Shown here: positions 25,014 through 37,690 of the stretch, piece after piece
Position numbering within the stretch: position 1 is the stretch's first letter
Layout: the number at the start of each line of letters is the position of its first letter
Notes under the pieces: generated by a model
The model's input: the letters and a program-made list of their open reading frames with translations, nothing else
What the model was told of the DNA's origin: nothing
Databases searched by the model: none
NCBI RefSeq assembly: GCF_027595985.1
Contig: NC_073307.1
Span: forward strand, 119,750,678-119,814,677
From: Sorex araneus
Lineage: Eukaryota; Chordata; Mammalia; Eulipotyphla; Soricidae
Reading direction: 5' to 3'
Length of the DNA: 64,000 nt
Made by a program: the position numbers and the translations under genes

Positions 25014-26640
25014 TGGGAGATGTCCCATGTGTGCAAGATGGAGTTCTGCTGCCAATTTCTGAAGTTCTTGTAAATCTGCTCGAGCCTTTCTGGAAAGGTT
25101 TGTGAAGGTCATGGCTGGGAGCTTTTGCAGGTAGGTGGTTGGGCAGCATGGTTTGACAGGGCTTTGTAAGCAAGGAATTAGTGTGCAAAGGAGATCTGCT
25201 CTCACCGGGGGAGACCTCACCAAGTACTAAAGTCGGTGGACGCCACGAGTGGCTCATTTGGAGTGGGGAGGTGTGGGACGGTCTCTTTCTCCTGATCTGC
25301 CTCTGCCACACAGGACCCAGGGCTACTGGTCTCTTGTCTCACTTGCAAAAAGGAATTTCAGGAGTAGACAAGCAGTGAAGTAAAACAGTTAGAATTTGGA
25401 GGATCTTGAAGGTGTGGAGGAAAAGAGAGCGAGGAAGTGAGAGAGACAGAGAGAGGGAGAGAGAGACAGATAGATGCATTCAAGAGAGAACGCGATCTTC
25501 TCGAAGGGGGGAGAAATATGGGTTCTTTTCATGTTTTGTTGGAACTCATGGGGCCTCCTCAATCACTGTAAAGGTCATTCCTTACACATTGGTGAAAATC
25601 TAGACTACAAATATTCCGGGAAGAATTCTTCTTTTGAGCCTGAGCAATTAGATAGCAGGTGGTGCACTTGGATTGCACACACTGACCAAAGTTCAATCCC
25701 TGGGTTGAAAATATGATGATGTCCTTCCACTTATTGCTGTCCAGTAGTCCAGTAGATCTCTTAAGCTCTGTTCATTTTGAAGGGGAGTTGGGTTTGGCCA
25801 CACCTGGAGGCGCTCAGGCCTCACTCCTTGCTCTGTGCTCAGGAATCACTCCTGGTGGCTATCAAAGGACCCTGTGAGATGCTGGGGATCTAACTGGAGT
25901 CAGCACAAACAAGGATCGAGTTTTAATCCCTGGAATCTCTACAGCCCATCTCTCCATTGAAAATCTATTTTTATTTTCACTCATATATATTGATGCTATT
26001 ATTTACCTTCTCCTGGAGGTCACAGATCTGAGCTTTGGCTCCTTCCTTTATGTCCTTGAGTCTCTTGCACCTGTATCTTTTTAAATGTCAGCCACTGTAG
26101 ATGTCCTCTCTGCTGAATGACTGCTCTCCTATTTCTTGGGGGGGAGGGTGTTTAGTGTACACTCAGTGGTACTAATGGGCTACTCTCTACACTGTGCTCA
26201 GCGATTGCTCCTGGAGGTGTTCAAGAGAAGAGATAGTGCCAGAGACCAAACCAGGCTCAGCTGCATGCAAGACAACCCTCAACTCCTCTACTATCCCCAA
26301 CCTTTTCATATTTTTTTATCTTTTTGGGTCACACCCGAAGATGCCCAGGGGTGGCTCTTGGCTCTGCACTCAGGAATTACCCCTGGTGGTGCTCAGGAGA
26401 CCATGTGGAATGCTGGAAATGAACCCAGGTGGGCCACCTGCAACGTAAATGCCCTACCCACTGTGCTATCTCTCCAGACCCTTGTTTTTTTGTTTTTTCT
26501 CTTTGGGTCACACCTGGCGATGCACTCAGGAATTACTCTGGGTGGTGCTTGGGGGACAGTGTGAGATGCTGGGAATCAAACCTGGGGTTACTGCATGCTA
26601 GGCCAACACAATACCCGCTGTGCTTTCGCTCTAGCCCCAC
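25014..26640. other. Upstream flank of SAA-b
   Basis: Matches 10641-12280, with a GA-rich tract (25428-25472) and minus-strand SINEs at about 26310-26481 and 26495-26639. No gene is supported. Confidence 0.55.
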
Positions 26641-26644
26641 ATTT

Positions 26645-27480
26645 TTTTGAACTGTAAATACCTTTATTAGTCAAATGAAAAATGGAGGTAGTTGTACATG
26701 GTAAATGTAATGTGCTCACGGATGACCCCTTTCCACCAAAATCCTGCTCACTTCTGAGTTTCAATGCAATTATACAAATTGAAAAACTTTGTTCTGAGAA
26801 CACCATGTTATGTCCTAGTAGGTTATGTCCTTCCTCCTTGGTTTACAGCCACAACCTCTCAACTTGTCTAAAATTGTTTTATCCAGAAGACCACCCAGAT
26901 CTCGGGATCCATATTAGTGGGTCATCTCCCTCATCTCGGCCCTTGCTTTAAAAAAATGAATGAGCAGAACTTGCCTCTTCTGGCACATTTTTCATTCACA
27001 GAAGATGGTGCTGGTATCTGGGAGTGGTCCTGTCAGGTTTAGGGGTAGTGACACCAGCTCCAAATCCTCAACAGCATCTTGGTGCTGCAATATATCAAAA
27101 GGATCAACATTCCAATTCCTAGGAGAGCAAGTTTTAATGGTATCTCGGTGTATTAGCTTCACGGGACTGAGGTTACCCCACCTGTTCTACAAGGCATGCC
27201 ATTGTCATTTCTTGCTGAGTGAGACATTTCCTGACATAATAAACCAGAACGATTAGAGACATTTGGCACAGAATAGCCCAAGGCATTGAATACATAGGAG
27301 TGCAGCCATACACACATGTCTTTAAGTCCCCAAACAAAGCAATCCTTGATTGGCATTTTGATAGAACTGTCCGATGTGTGCCGGGTATAGATGACAGTGT
27401 GTAGGCTGGATACCCAGAGGTGGCAGCTGCCAAAATGCCAGCCTTTCTAAAGTACAAGCACCATACTCCTAATTGTATCA
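26645..27480 (-). pseudogene. Transcript-like remnant with a hydrophobic segment and poly(A) signal
   Basis: The minus strand ends in AATAAAGGTATTTACAG (near 26665-26650) then an A-rich stretch, like an mRNA 3' end. Upstream are short open blocks, including CFVWGLKDMCVWLHSYVFNA and, in another frame, a membrane-like segment LALLGIGMLILLIYC. Stops and frame changes break it. Its last 30 bases match the 3' end of the unidentified gene in units 1 and 4, but the sequence upstream differs completely. I do not recognise the parent. Confidence 0.35.
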
Positions 27481-27488
27481 CACACACA

Positions 27489-27664
27489 ATTCTTTTTTTT
27501 TCTTTTTGGGTCACACCCGGCGATGCACAGAGGTTACTCCTGATTCTGCACTCAGGAATTACTCCTGGCGGTGCTCAGGGGACCATACGGGATGCTGGGA
27601 TTTGAACCCAGATAGGCCGGATGCAAGACAAATGCCCTACCCGCTGTGCTATAACTCCAGCCCC
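27489..27664 (-). mobile_element. SOR-like SINE with target duplication
   Basis: Near-consensus minus-strand copy, 'gggtcacacccggcgatgca' to 'gctgtgctataactccagcc'. It is flanked by acacacaattc on the left and acacatacaattc on the right, so it is a young unit 2-specific insertion. Confidence 0.88.
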
Positions 27665-28530
27665 CCACACATACAATTCTTTATGTCAGTTCATATTGGT
27701 AGGACAAGGGTAAGAGATGCACAGCTGAGGAGTTGGGGGCCATATGTTGGATATGCAGTCAGCCCGCACACTTAGCCTGTGGGGTGCTGTGGATTGAACC
27801 CAGGTTGGCTGTGTGCAGGGTTAAGTGCCTTAGCCGCTGTACTATCACTCTGGTCCTGTTCTGCTAAAGAAATGTCTGAGACCCCCATTAAGTCTCAGCT
27901 TTCCAAGCAGGAGATGTTTCTTGCTTGACTGCACACTGGCAGCTTTTGTAACCTTATCTTAAGCTTGACTTACCCAGGACAGGATCCAGATCTTACACAG
28001 CAGGGGAAAGCTAAGAACCAGGCTGTAGAATTTTCAGACCCTGTGTTTTGGGAACCTTTGATGTAAGCTCTAGAGTATTCACTGCATCTCCAGTATGGAA
28101 AGGGGGATGCAAATTCCTCTCAATTTTCAGCTATGCCTCGTTTGCCAGGATAGCTTTAGGGATTCTGCTGTGGTAAGCTTTGTGACCAGATGTCCTCGTT
28201 GGATGTAGAGTGTGACAGGAAGGGCCACTGTCAAACAAGTAGCCTCTGCCACTGCTCCACCCAAAAAAAAGCTGTTTCTAGGTAAACAGGGCACTGTGAC
28301 TCCCTGTTCCCTCCAAGGCTCTCACAGTTGAGAGGAAAACAGTCCACTGAAGGGGAGTGAATGGTTTCACAAGGGCGTTTGCAATCATTGTCACTCTGCA
28401 AAGCTTGTATGATGCTGCGCACACATGCACTATGGGGGATTCCATCATATTCCCTCTATCCCTTGATTGTTTTTGTCAGTGGAGAGTGTGGGACCCTTCT
28501 CTCCTGGCCTCCTCATGCAACCATTTGCAT
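27665..28530. other. Unit 2-specific DNA, no gene seen
   Basis: A degenerate SINE piece lies at about 27715-27855. In the rest I recognise neither coding exons nor a known repeat. There is no counterpart in units 1 or 4. Confidence 0.4.
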
Positions 28531-29000
28531 AGGAACTTCAAGATTGTTGTGGAAGGGGAAAATGTCCGGGCTGAATCTGCTGGACCAGGGCCCCAATGAG
28601 CTCTAGTGCTCCTTCAGGTGAGGGTTAGTTATTTTTGTGATTCTCTCTCTCCTTACTCAGTCATTAGCAGTGGGCTTTGTGAGTTGACCCCTGGTACCAG
28701 TACTCACGTTTCCATGTTCTCATAATCCTCTGGGGCCCCCTCAATTATGAATCCTGATATAGCTTCCCTGTCTCCCACCGCGAGATATCGTCAATTACCA
28801 AATGCACCTTTGGTGTAAGGAGACTTCATGGGGTGTTCTCCGTGACGACTCTTCTTATGCAGGATCACTTTGGGGTCATCTGTGTGCTGGCTGCCCTCCG
28901 CTTCGGGCCGTCCACTGGCCGCTGCTGAGAGCCCATGAGCCGCATGGGCTGCCTGTGCCCTGGCAGGCAGCAGGACTGAAAATCTCCAGATTCACCTTTT
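28531..29000 (-). pseudogene. Unidentified gene, exon remains (unit 2)
   Basis: Counterpart of 12750-13190 and 56450-56890. The exon ending at the GTGAGT donor near 28705 is open here (LAVGDREAISGFIIEG, then APEDYENMET), unlike in units 1 and 4. The following exon starts ALELIGALVQQIQPGHF but then meets TGA, because the terminal part has been replaced. It is useful for reconstructing the ancestral frame. Confidence 0.4.
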
Positions 29001-29109
29001 TGTTTTTTTTTTAATCAAACTATTTTAAACTTGTTTTATTCTTCCTCTGATATTACTGAACCGAACAGAAAGAGAATTCTTGTTTTCAAATCTCCTCGGA
29101 CAGTTTTTT

Positions 29110-29281
29110 TTACCCGGTCACACCCGATAATGCAAAGGGGTTACTTAATCCTGCTCATGCACTGAGGAATTACACTTGGCGGTGTACGGGGAGGACCATA
29201 TGGGATGCTGGGAAATGAACCCAGCTTTTTATGCCTACATGCAAGGCAAATGCCCTACCCGCTGTGCTATCACTCCAGTCC
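29110..29281 (-). mobile_element. SOR-like SINE
   Basis: Counterpart of 13305-13487, with its own point changes. Confidence 0.8.
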
Positions 29282-29342
29282 CTCCTTGGGCAGTTTGAAC
29301 AGTTCAAAATAGCTGAGGACCACCCAGGGCCAGATAAATGCC

Positions 29343-29412
29343 TATTAACATCACCATCACCACCACCAACACCATCATCATCATCATCATCAACATCATC
29401 ATCATCACCACC
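29343..29412 (+). repeat. (ATC)n-rich trinucleotide tract
   Basis: Runs of catcat and caccac, longer than the matching tracts at 13540-13590 and 57245-57292. This shows expansion in unit 2. Confidence 0.85.
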
Positions 29413-29479
29413 ATTTTGTTTCTGGTGCTACATTGGCATTTGTCATGGACCTCAAGTTCAAATTAGGCGAGCAATGAAC

Positions 29480-30446
29480 AGGGGTCCGATTTTATTTTAT
29501 TTTTTTTTTATTTTTACAATTCTTACTGGTGAATCACCATGAGGAACAGTTACAAACTTAAGAACTTTCCTGTTTGCATTTTGCTTACATCCCTCCACCA
29601 GTGCCCAATCTCCTCCACCAATGTTCCCGGTATCCCTTCTACCACCCCCACCCCAACCCCACCAGTACACCCAGTCTCTGCGGCAGGGCATTCCCTTTTG
29701 TTCTCTCTCCTGTTGGATATTGTAGTTTGCAATAGAGGTATGGAATGGCCATCATATTCAGTCTATAGCCTACTTTTGGCACACAGCTTTCAACCTGAGC
29801 GAATCCTCCCAACATTCTCTACTAAGTGTTCCTTTCTGTATCTCAGCTGCCTTTTTCCCCAGCATGGGAGGCCAGTTACCAAGCTGTGGGGCAAATCTTC
29901 TGGTTCTTACTCTACTACTCTCGGGTGTTAGAGTCCCATTCTACTACTTTATATTCCACATATGTGTGCGAACTTTATATGTCTGTCTCTCTCTTTTTGA
30001 CTCATTTCACTTAAATGATAATATCCATGTTGTCCACTTATATGCAAATTCCATGACTTCATCTTTTCTAACAGCAGCATAGTATTCCATTGTGTAGATA
30101 TACCAAAGTTTTTTAACCAGTCATCTCTTTTGGGCACTCTGGTTTTTTCTAGATTTTGGCTATTGTAAACAGTGCTGCAATGAACATACAAATGCAGATG
30201 TCATTTCTACTATACCCGGTTGCTTCTTCTCGATAGACTCGGATAGCAAAGTTGCAGGCTATAAAATCAATACCCTGGGGCTGGAGTGATAGCACAGCGG
30301 GTAGGGCATTTGCCTTGCAAGCGGCTGACCCGGGTTCAAATCCCAGCATCCCATATGGTCCCCTGAGCACCGCCAGGGGTGATTCCTGAGTGCATGAGCC
30401 AGAAGTGACCCCTGTGTATTGCTGGGTGTGACCCAAAAAGCAAAAA

Positions 30447-30477
<31 letters not shown>

Positions 30478-30650
30478 AATCAATACCCAAAAGTCCATAG
30501 CTTTCCTATACGCAAATTATGAGAGAGAAGAAGTGACATGATAAAACCAATCCCATTCACAATTGGACCTCAAAATATCAAGTACCTCGGAGTCACCTTA
30601 ACTAAGGAGGTAAAGGACTTGTATGGAAAAGAGCTCCTATTTGTAAGGTC
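29480..30650 (-). mobile_element. LINE-1 3' end, interrupted by a SINE
   Basis: The minus strand carries ICMFIAALFTIAKI, ORF2 C-terminus-like sequence, followed by a G-rich 3'UTR. A SOR-like SINE (30276-30478) splits it. Beyond the SINE, 30530-30650 holds a further L1 ORF2-like piece in plus orientation (IKYLGVTLTKEVKDLYGK). Confidence 0.8.
30276..30478 (+). mobile_element. SOR-like SINE inserted in LINE-1, with target duplication
   Basis: Runs from 'ctggggctggagtgatagca' to a pure (AAAT)n tail. The direct repeat aaatcaatacc lies on both sides, and the L1 sequence rejoins when the SINE is removed. Absent from units 1 and 4. Confidence 0.92.
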
Positions 30651-31111
30651 AGGTTGATACCTCTGACTCTACTGATTATTGGCAATATCGATGCTCTTTT
30701 GTTGGAGAAGCAAGATCAGAGATGATTTTAAAGGGAGACAGCTGGCTGGAGAGATGGGACAGCAGGTGGGACACTTGACTTTCCTGAGGCCAAACCAGCT
30801 CAATCCCCGGCAACCCCTATAGTCTCCTGTGCATCACCAGGAGTAATTCCTGAGTGCAGAGTCAGGGTGAGCCCTGAGAACCACAGGGTGTGAACAAAAG
30901 AAAAAATAAGAATAAAAAGGCAATGAGAATGGAGCATAATAGTGAGAGAAGGTTGAGGAGAGGGGTATGCATATTGGACCCAATAGAAATAGAACCGTAG
31001 TTGGGAAGCACCAGAGGGAGTGGAGGATGAAGAACTAGCAGTGTCCTTCAGGCAGGAGACACGTGCAGACAGGACCAACTCTTGTCCCTAGTTTGACGCC
31101 TTAAGAACACA
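30651..31111. other. Flank shared with unit 4
   Basis: Matches 58920-59390, including a degraded SINE at about 30740-30900. No gene is seen. Confidence 0.5.
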
Positions 31112-34100
31112 CAAAAAAGAAATAGTGTGAAACCCCCTTGTAGGAGGAAAAGTCTATGCTTATATTTTAACAGATAACACCTACTAATGTTCTGGCTCCT
31201 GCTATGGCTTGCCTTCATCTGGAGTAAACTTCATTTTCCTGATAAAGACCCCAAACCACCTCAAACAGATCTCAGCTGGAAATCACAGGGAAATCTGAGG
31301 AAGAAAGGACAGGCCAAATTGGCCTGAGGACTTAGTCTGGCATTCACGGTACCAACTTTATCCTGAACCTCAGAGAACTTTGTATGCCAAGTGTGAGACC
31401 CTTAATGTTTTATGGTAATCTATGAGTGTTTTAATCTTTATATTTGTGTTTTCCTAGAAATCGGAATTCTAAGATGTCTCCCTGTTAATTTCTAATGTGA
31501 AGTGAACCCTTGCCCAATGAATATGTTGTAAGAACTTTAGTTGTGAGCCTCTTTAAAGTTTTCTGAATATCCATAGAATTGACCTAATGCTTTTGAAATA
31601 GCACTGCAAGTAATTTTGTCATGTTAAATGAGATGATTGGTAACTAGTGTCCAAATTTGGGAGGTTATGTTGTACTAAGTTCAGTAAAATAAGAGTTTAA
31701 ACTTGTGGGATGACTATAAGGAATATAGATGTATGTCTTAAGTCAGAAAGATAATGGATGCAGATATCATCAGTTGGAAAAAGGCAAGGAATCCTGTTAC
31801 AGTGAAGTTGATTTTGAAATGGGTTGAAGGAAAGTTACAGGACAGAATGAATATAAAGGAATGTGTAGAAGGTTTGAAGTTGTGTTTGAAGGAAAGAAAT
31901 TGATCACTGCTTTAAGAAACTCTTTAAATCACATGCAGACTTGTTCTAGTACTCCCAGTACAGTGCTTTTATTAATGGGAAGTCAAGGTTTTCAACATAG
32001 GATTGAATGGGTTAAATACGATGTTAAATTGTACACTTTTCCTCTACAGATTTTAGCTCCTTTGACTAGGACCCACAACAAATGGGTGTGTTGCATCTTA
32101 CTGTGAGTAAAATGAAATGTTTGCTTTTCTCTTCTTTTGTACCTTCAGTATGTTTTTGATGTTTCATGGCACTGTGTTGGTTTGCATAAATTCAGATAAA
32201 AGTCTTTCCTCTCTGTAATAGGGTCTACCCCTCATGCAGACAGGAAAATCAGTTATGGGACCCCAAAACCCTCTTCCAGGGAAACAGCAAGGGATTGGTC
32301 TAAATGACAGGAGCATGTCTTTAACAGGTACTGTTTCAAGTACCCTACAAACCTCAGGGAGACCCTAGAGGCAGGCCGGCTCAAGGAAAGAATGGAAATC
32401 ATCACTGCTATGGAGAATGAGGAATCCAGAAATCTATGTGACTGACACGGCCTGGCTTACTCTCAGCATCAAGAAAAACCCTGGAAACTAGGATCTCTCC
32501 CAGCCCTGAAGAAGGGAGGGGAGGGACTCCTTTCTGCCAGGATGCCTCTATAGCAAATGAGGCTCAAGGTCACCTCCAGTTCAACCTGAAGACCTGAAGC
32601 CATCCAGTTTATCGTGGGACATTTATGGCCAGGCCTGGGTAACTCTGACGTGCCACATAAGATTAATGCCGCTATTGGTATGCCTCCTGTCTTTAGCCAT
32701 ACCAATGGCTAAAGTCCCCCAGGACTTCTCAGTAAGTAATGGGGTACCCCAAATGGAGAGTTCTCCAATCTTGCTGTGTTTATGCAAAAGAACAAGTCAG
32801 ATTTGTTAAGCCATCAGGCAAATTTTAAAATGAAGGTGGAGAGAAACCATGTTTTTGTAACTTGCTTTTTAAAGAATCAGATTCAAATTCTACAGAGTGA
32901 TCTAGTAAATGTATTCTAATCTTGATCTAAAAGGTATCCCTTTTGAGTCATTCAGTACAATGTGTTTTGCTGACTGTAAAGTAAGCAGCCTAGTCTTTGG
33001 GACTCAATGTTGAAGATGCTGTCACTAGTCAGACCAGGGTATTGGAAGCCAGAGCTTTAGTGGGGGAACCTCAGCTCAAAGTGCAGAATTAATTACTTTC
33101 CCCCAACCTGTCAATTGGCTACAGTGCCAAGAGTGGATGTCTAAGTATTCACTTTTAGTTCTATGAACACAGTCATTTGGAGAGAACTAGAATTTTAACA
33201 GCTCTTAATTCTCGTTCCATCATGGGATTAATACCCCATCCAGAGAATACTCATCTAAAATACTCTGCAAAAGAGGGACAATAGGCATTGGAACAATGTT
33301 TTCAAAAGGAAATTGATAGATAAAGGGTTACACTAAGCTTCCAACACTATTGAAAGCCATCTTTCATGGAAAGGAACTCAGAACTGTGCTTTCTGTTTCG
33401 TTAATGAATTCTGGGCCTCCTTTCCTAACACTTGTAACTTCAAGGAACTTATCAAGGAGAGGATTGGCAGCTTGACATGCAAATGATCAAACGCTTATAT
33501 TCAAGGTATAAATATCTACTGGCTCCAACTGATAGTTTCAGTGGATGGATAGCTTTTCCTATCTGACAAGTAGCTTGGTGTTTCTATGTTACTAGAAAAA
33601 TCTGGACATAAGAAGTCATTTTCTATCAACCATGGGTAAAGCAGTTATTCCTTTCCATTGCTTTTAGGATAGAAATGGGTATGGCATTACGTTGCTTTGG
33701 TTTCTGTTACTTTAACTCTTATGTTTTCTAAGATAGCAAACTATTTTGTTGTTACTAGGTCAGAAAGGAACTTCCACATCTCCAGGGTCTAAGTGCCATC
33801 CCTCAGTCTAATTGATCTGAACTTTTCTTTCAGATAACTTGAGGAACCCAACAAATTCATTGCCTGGGGCCCACTAAACTAAGGTAGCCTGAGGTTTCAC
33901 CCCTTGTGCAGGCAGGGCCAGCGCCCCTCTGTCAGCATGAAGCAGCTCCAGAGGACAGAACTTCGACCATTTTCCCTTTAAGGATTAAAGGTGGTGGAAT
34001 CTCTAGGGGAATACGAAGTAGGTAGGTAGATTAAGGAAGCCCCTCCAACCTTGAAAATCCCAACTGCTCTGTTGTGAGTGTTAACCCCATTAATGAAGGA

Positions 34101-34980
34101 ACTCTGTTCTCTTTTAAAAATTTTTTGGGGGTCAACTGCCACTGTTCTAACTTAGCCTTGAAAAGGAAGTATAAGCCAGAATATGATCTCTCTCTCTTTT
34201 CCAGTTATTACTAGTCTTTACAGGTATCAAGGCCGAGCTCCATGGGGACTGGGAGCACACTGCCAGAGTGAACTCCTCATCCGTATGCATTGAGACATCT
34301 AGTTTGAATCAGGTGATAAAAACTGCCACCACCAGAGAACCCCCGTGGAGAGGTCTGTGATCCTGAACACACCAACTCCTTTGAAGGAGGATGGAATCAA
34401 AAAGCTGCCTCCCCTCTTGGAACCAGAATGACATCGACTAGTGGCATGTCCAGACAACGGGAGATGACCCCCTTCACAATCTCTAAGATGAGAGATATCC
34501 ACAACAAGAAGTGGGGATTTGAAGAGGAGGGCAGGTTGAGGGTTAAATTTTCCTTTGTAACTGTTTGACTGCTTTGAAAAAGGTTTTCTTCACGACCTCC
34601 CGCTGGGCAGGAAACTGTCACCAAATGGGCCAACAAACTGCCCTAGAAACTGTAAGCAAACATTTGCAGGGAAACAGTTAATAGTCAACAAATGTTTAGA
34701 TATGCAAATTAAGTGACCTATGTGTGATCGCCTTTGATCTATAGATGTGATTCCCTTTGATATGTGAGATTTTCATTTCTCCCCCAAAAGGGTATAAAAA
34801 CAGCTAGCTTTTTGAGTTCCAGGCCTTCGGCTATGCCACCCTATTGAGGCACAGTTCAAGGTCCCAGTAAAGCTATATTGGCTTAAATAAACCCCATGCA
34901 TTTGCAGAAAGAGTTGTCTTGGTTGTGTTCTTTTGTTTCTCCTAGCCTCCCCCAGCAGAGATCTGCCACCCCTAAAAACA
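31112..34980 (+). mobile_element. Unit 2-specific ERV-like insertion ending in an LTR
   Basis: Homology with unit 4 stops at about 31111, and the block shared by all units resumes at 34981. The right part looks like a 3' LTR: octamer-like atgcaaat (about 34700), TATA box ggtataaaa (34791-34799), AATAAA (34886-34891), a T/C-rich U5 and a terminal ...aaaaca at 34980. The interior is AT-rich with no recognisable gag, pol or env frame; open frames are short. No matching 5' LTR was found, so the element is partial or rearranged. Assignment to a retrovirus class is not possible by eye. Confidence 0.5.
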
Positions 34981-35500
34981 CCTGCCAGATACACCAGCAG
35001 GGATCATCCTGAAAAAACAGACTTCAAGCCTTCGAGATAGAGTCCTTGTCCTCCAAACTCCACAGAAGAAGCCTAGATGCCCAAATCCAGATGCTCCAAT
35101 ATGCTTCATGACCTAGGGTGCCCTCTCAGCCAGGCTGCCCCTCACAGCACAGCTGGACGCCTGGCCCAGGTCACAGGCAAACAGCAAACAGCCCTGTGTG
35201 CTCAAGTTTACACAACCAGGACCATAACCTGAGGATGACGAAAGGACTGATGTCTGTGTAGGTTTCCTGTGCAATTTTCCAGAATTGTGGTTTACAGGGA
35301 CTTTCCGGGGCTCCACACCTGCTTTTTCTTCTCCCCCAGGACGCCTGTAGGAGGGAGCACTTGTAGGTCAGTAGATCTCCTGAGCCAGAGGGACCAGCAT
35401 CTCCACTGGAAAGGAGGGAGGGGCTGCTCCCGAAAGTGATCGACATAACTCAGCTTACTCAGTTCCCTCTTTCTGAATTAGATCACAGTTTCCTTAAAAC
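34981..35500 (+). promoter_or_regulatory. Conserved segment with kappaB-like site (unit 2 copy)
   Basis: Counterpart of 15626-16180. The kappaB decamer gggactttcc is at 35297-35306 and the tgtgcaat motif lies about 30 bases before it. Confidence 0.35.
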
Positions 35501-37344
35501 CAAACAAAACATATTTTTCTCCTCTGGGCCTCACAAATAGCACAGGGGTTAAGGTGCTTGCCTTGCAGACACCAACTCCAGTTCCGTGTCCAGCACCACA
35601 TGGTCCCCCTGAGCACTGCCAAGAGCAATCCCCAAGACCCTCTCAGTGTGGCATCACGAACCACCCCTAGGACCCTTGGACCCTTGAGTACTCTCAAGGG
35701 CTGGAGCTTCTGCCTTAGACTGTGTGGTAAGATATGCCAGGTGTATGAAGAGCTTTTTAGCAGAGAGAAAAACCACAAGATTCACATCACTATGGTCTTT
35801 GTTGTTTTCTTTAGGCTACAGCCAGTGTTGATCAGATTTTTTCCCTCTGGTTCTGCACTCAGGGATCCTAACTGGCAGTAAGTGCTCAGGGGACTTTAGG
35901 GGATGCCAGGAATGGAACCCACGTTGGTTGCTCGCAAAGAAAGTGTCCTACCTGTTGTACTATATTACTCTTACCCCTCACGGAGGTTTCTTTGTTTCTC
36001 TTTTTGGCCTTTATGGATCACACCTGGTGATACTCTGGGGTTATTCTACTCTGCACTCAGGTATTACTCCTGGTGATGCTCAGGGGACTGTATGGAATTC
36101 CAGTTCCCTCTTGCATCATTGGCCTGAGGGGGCCAGAGTGGGGCTTTAGGGTCACTTCCGTGCAGATAAGCACCAGGCCCCTGAGCGGGCAGTTGGGGTG
36201 GGAGAGACTGCTCGGAAGAGTCCGTGGGCTTCCAGCCTCCTCAACTCTGTTAGCAACTGAATGTCCACCCTCCCCAGGATGACACTGTCCCTGTCTGTGT
36301 AACATATATTCATTGTATGTTCCTCAATGCTCACTCCATTCTCTCTGATGAACACAAAAACTTCTCCTGACTACTTTCTATCCATACTCACTCTTCCTAC
36401 TTCACAAGAAAATTTCTTTTTGTGTGTGTGGTGGGGGGGGGGGTAGAACACTGGCAGTTTTTCTTCAGATTTTACACGTATTGTTAATGGAACCCACCAT
36501 GTAAATATATAGAAATTGAACAAATAGCGATCTAGAGCACTGTCGCACTGTAGCACTGTCATCCTGTCCTGTTGTTCATGGATTTGCTCGAGCGGGCAAC
36601 AGTAACGTCTCCATTGTGAGACTTGTTACGGGTTTTGGCATATCAAATACATCATGGGTTCTTGCCAGGCTTTGCCATGCAAGCGGGATACTCTTGGTAG
36701 CTTGCTGGGCTCTCTGAGAGGGGCGGAGGAATTGAACCCAGTCGCCATGTGCAAGGCCCTACTCTCTGTGCTATCTCTCGAGTTCAACAATCTAGTGCAT
36801 AAATGTAAATACATGTACTATTAACAATTTTATATTTATTGTCAATGTAACATGCAATGTAAATGTACAGGATCTGAACAAAAAATCTACTACATAGCTC
36901 TTTGGTATTATTTAATTTTTAGCCAAAGCTCCTGGGGGTGCTCAGGGGACCACATGGGATTTGGGGGATCAAATCCAGACCTGCTGTGTGCAATTGCCCT
37001 ACCTGCTCTACTATCACTTCAGTCCCTCAATCCAGTACAAGGTTTAAGTCAGTCACGAATTTTCAGCCCCAGGTCCTATTGTGTGGAAAACTGAAGACTG
37101 TTGATAATCTGCCCATTACCTAGGTTCTAACTTCAGGACTGGGATGCAGACAGGTGCCAGTGCACAGGTATAAGAAGCTTAATGATTTTAGTTTAAATAA
37201 TACAAGCACTGCGACAGTCTTTATTAGACAGCTTTCCTTTATTATAGGTTTTTAAAAATAATATTTAAAAAGTGCATGATTCCCGGGGCTGGAGCAATAA
37301 CACAGGGGGTAGGGCGTTTGAAAAAAAAAAAAGTACATGATTCC
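35501..37344. other. SINE-rich DNA, unit 2
   Basis: Degraded minus-strand SINEs (about 35520-35640, 35810-35975, 36005-36095); a G-run (36427-36446); a family B SINE (36540-36785); a SINE remnant (36920-37025); and a truncated SINE head joined to an A run (37282-37332). A block at 36100-36230 recurs at 46780-46895. No gene is seen. Confidence 0.5.
36540..36785 (-). mobile_element. SINE family B
   Basis: Reverse orientation: 'ggatttgctcgagcgggcaa', 'gttttggcatatcaaat', 'gcttgctgggctctctgaga', 'gtgctatctctcgag'. Confidence 0.8.
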
Positions 37345-37690
37345 TTTGGGCGATTTTGTTTAGGAAAGGTTAGAGATAAAACATTGTTAGGAATAAGTTA
37401 GCTGTACAGAGGCTCAAATTAGAAGAGCACAAATACTGAGAAAATACTAAACATGAGCTCATAAGAAGCAATTTGACTTAAATCATCACATTTGTATATT
37501 CACCATTTCACTTATTCTGTGTGTCAGTCCCATGACACCCCATGACACTAGGAGTTTTGCAACATTCTCATGTAACCTATAAAGATCAACTCCTGTAAAT
37601 TGTATTTTGTCTTCATGTGCCCAGGATGAGAAACTTCTGCTTCCTGAATGGGTGAGAATTTCTCCACTCCACTGGACAGGGGCAAGATAT
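37345..37690 (-). pseudogene. HPS5: HPS5 3'UTR fragment (unit 2)
   Basis: Matches 17570-17915 (gcgattttgtttaggaaag onward) in the HPS5-type 3'UTR. The coding exon itself is missing because the sequence jumps to the block matching 20300 at about 37690, probably through a SINE-SINE deletion. Confidence 0.55.

Noticed and set aside
29231-29542. Pro/Ser-rich 103-codon open frame
   Set aside because: Crosses a SINE end and an ATC/ACC trinucleotide tract; no counterpart frame in units 1 and 4.
31861-32106. Possible retroviral gene fragment inside the ERV-like block
   Set aside because: 81 codons, AT-rich, with no recognisable gag, pol or env motif; not enough to call.
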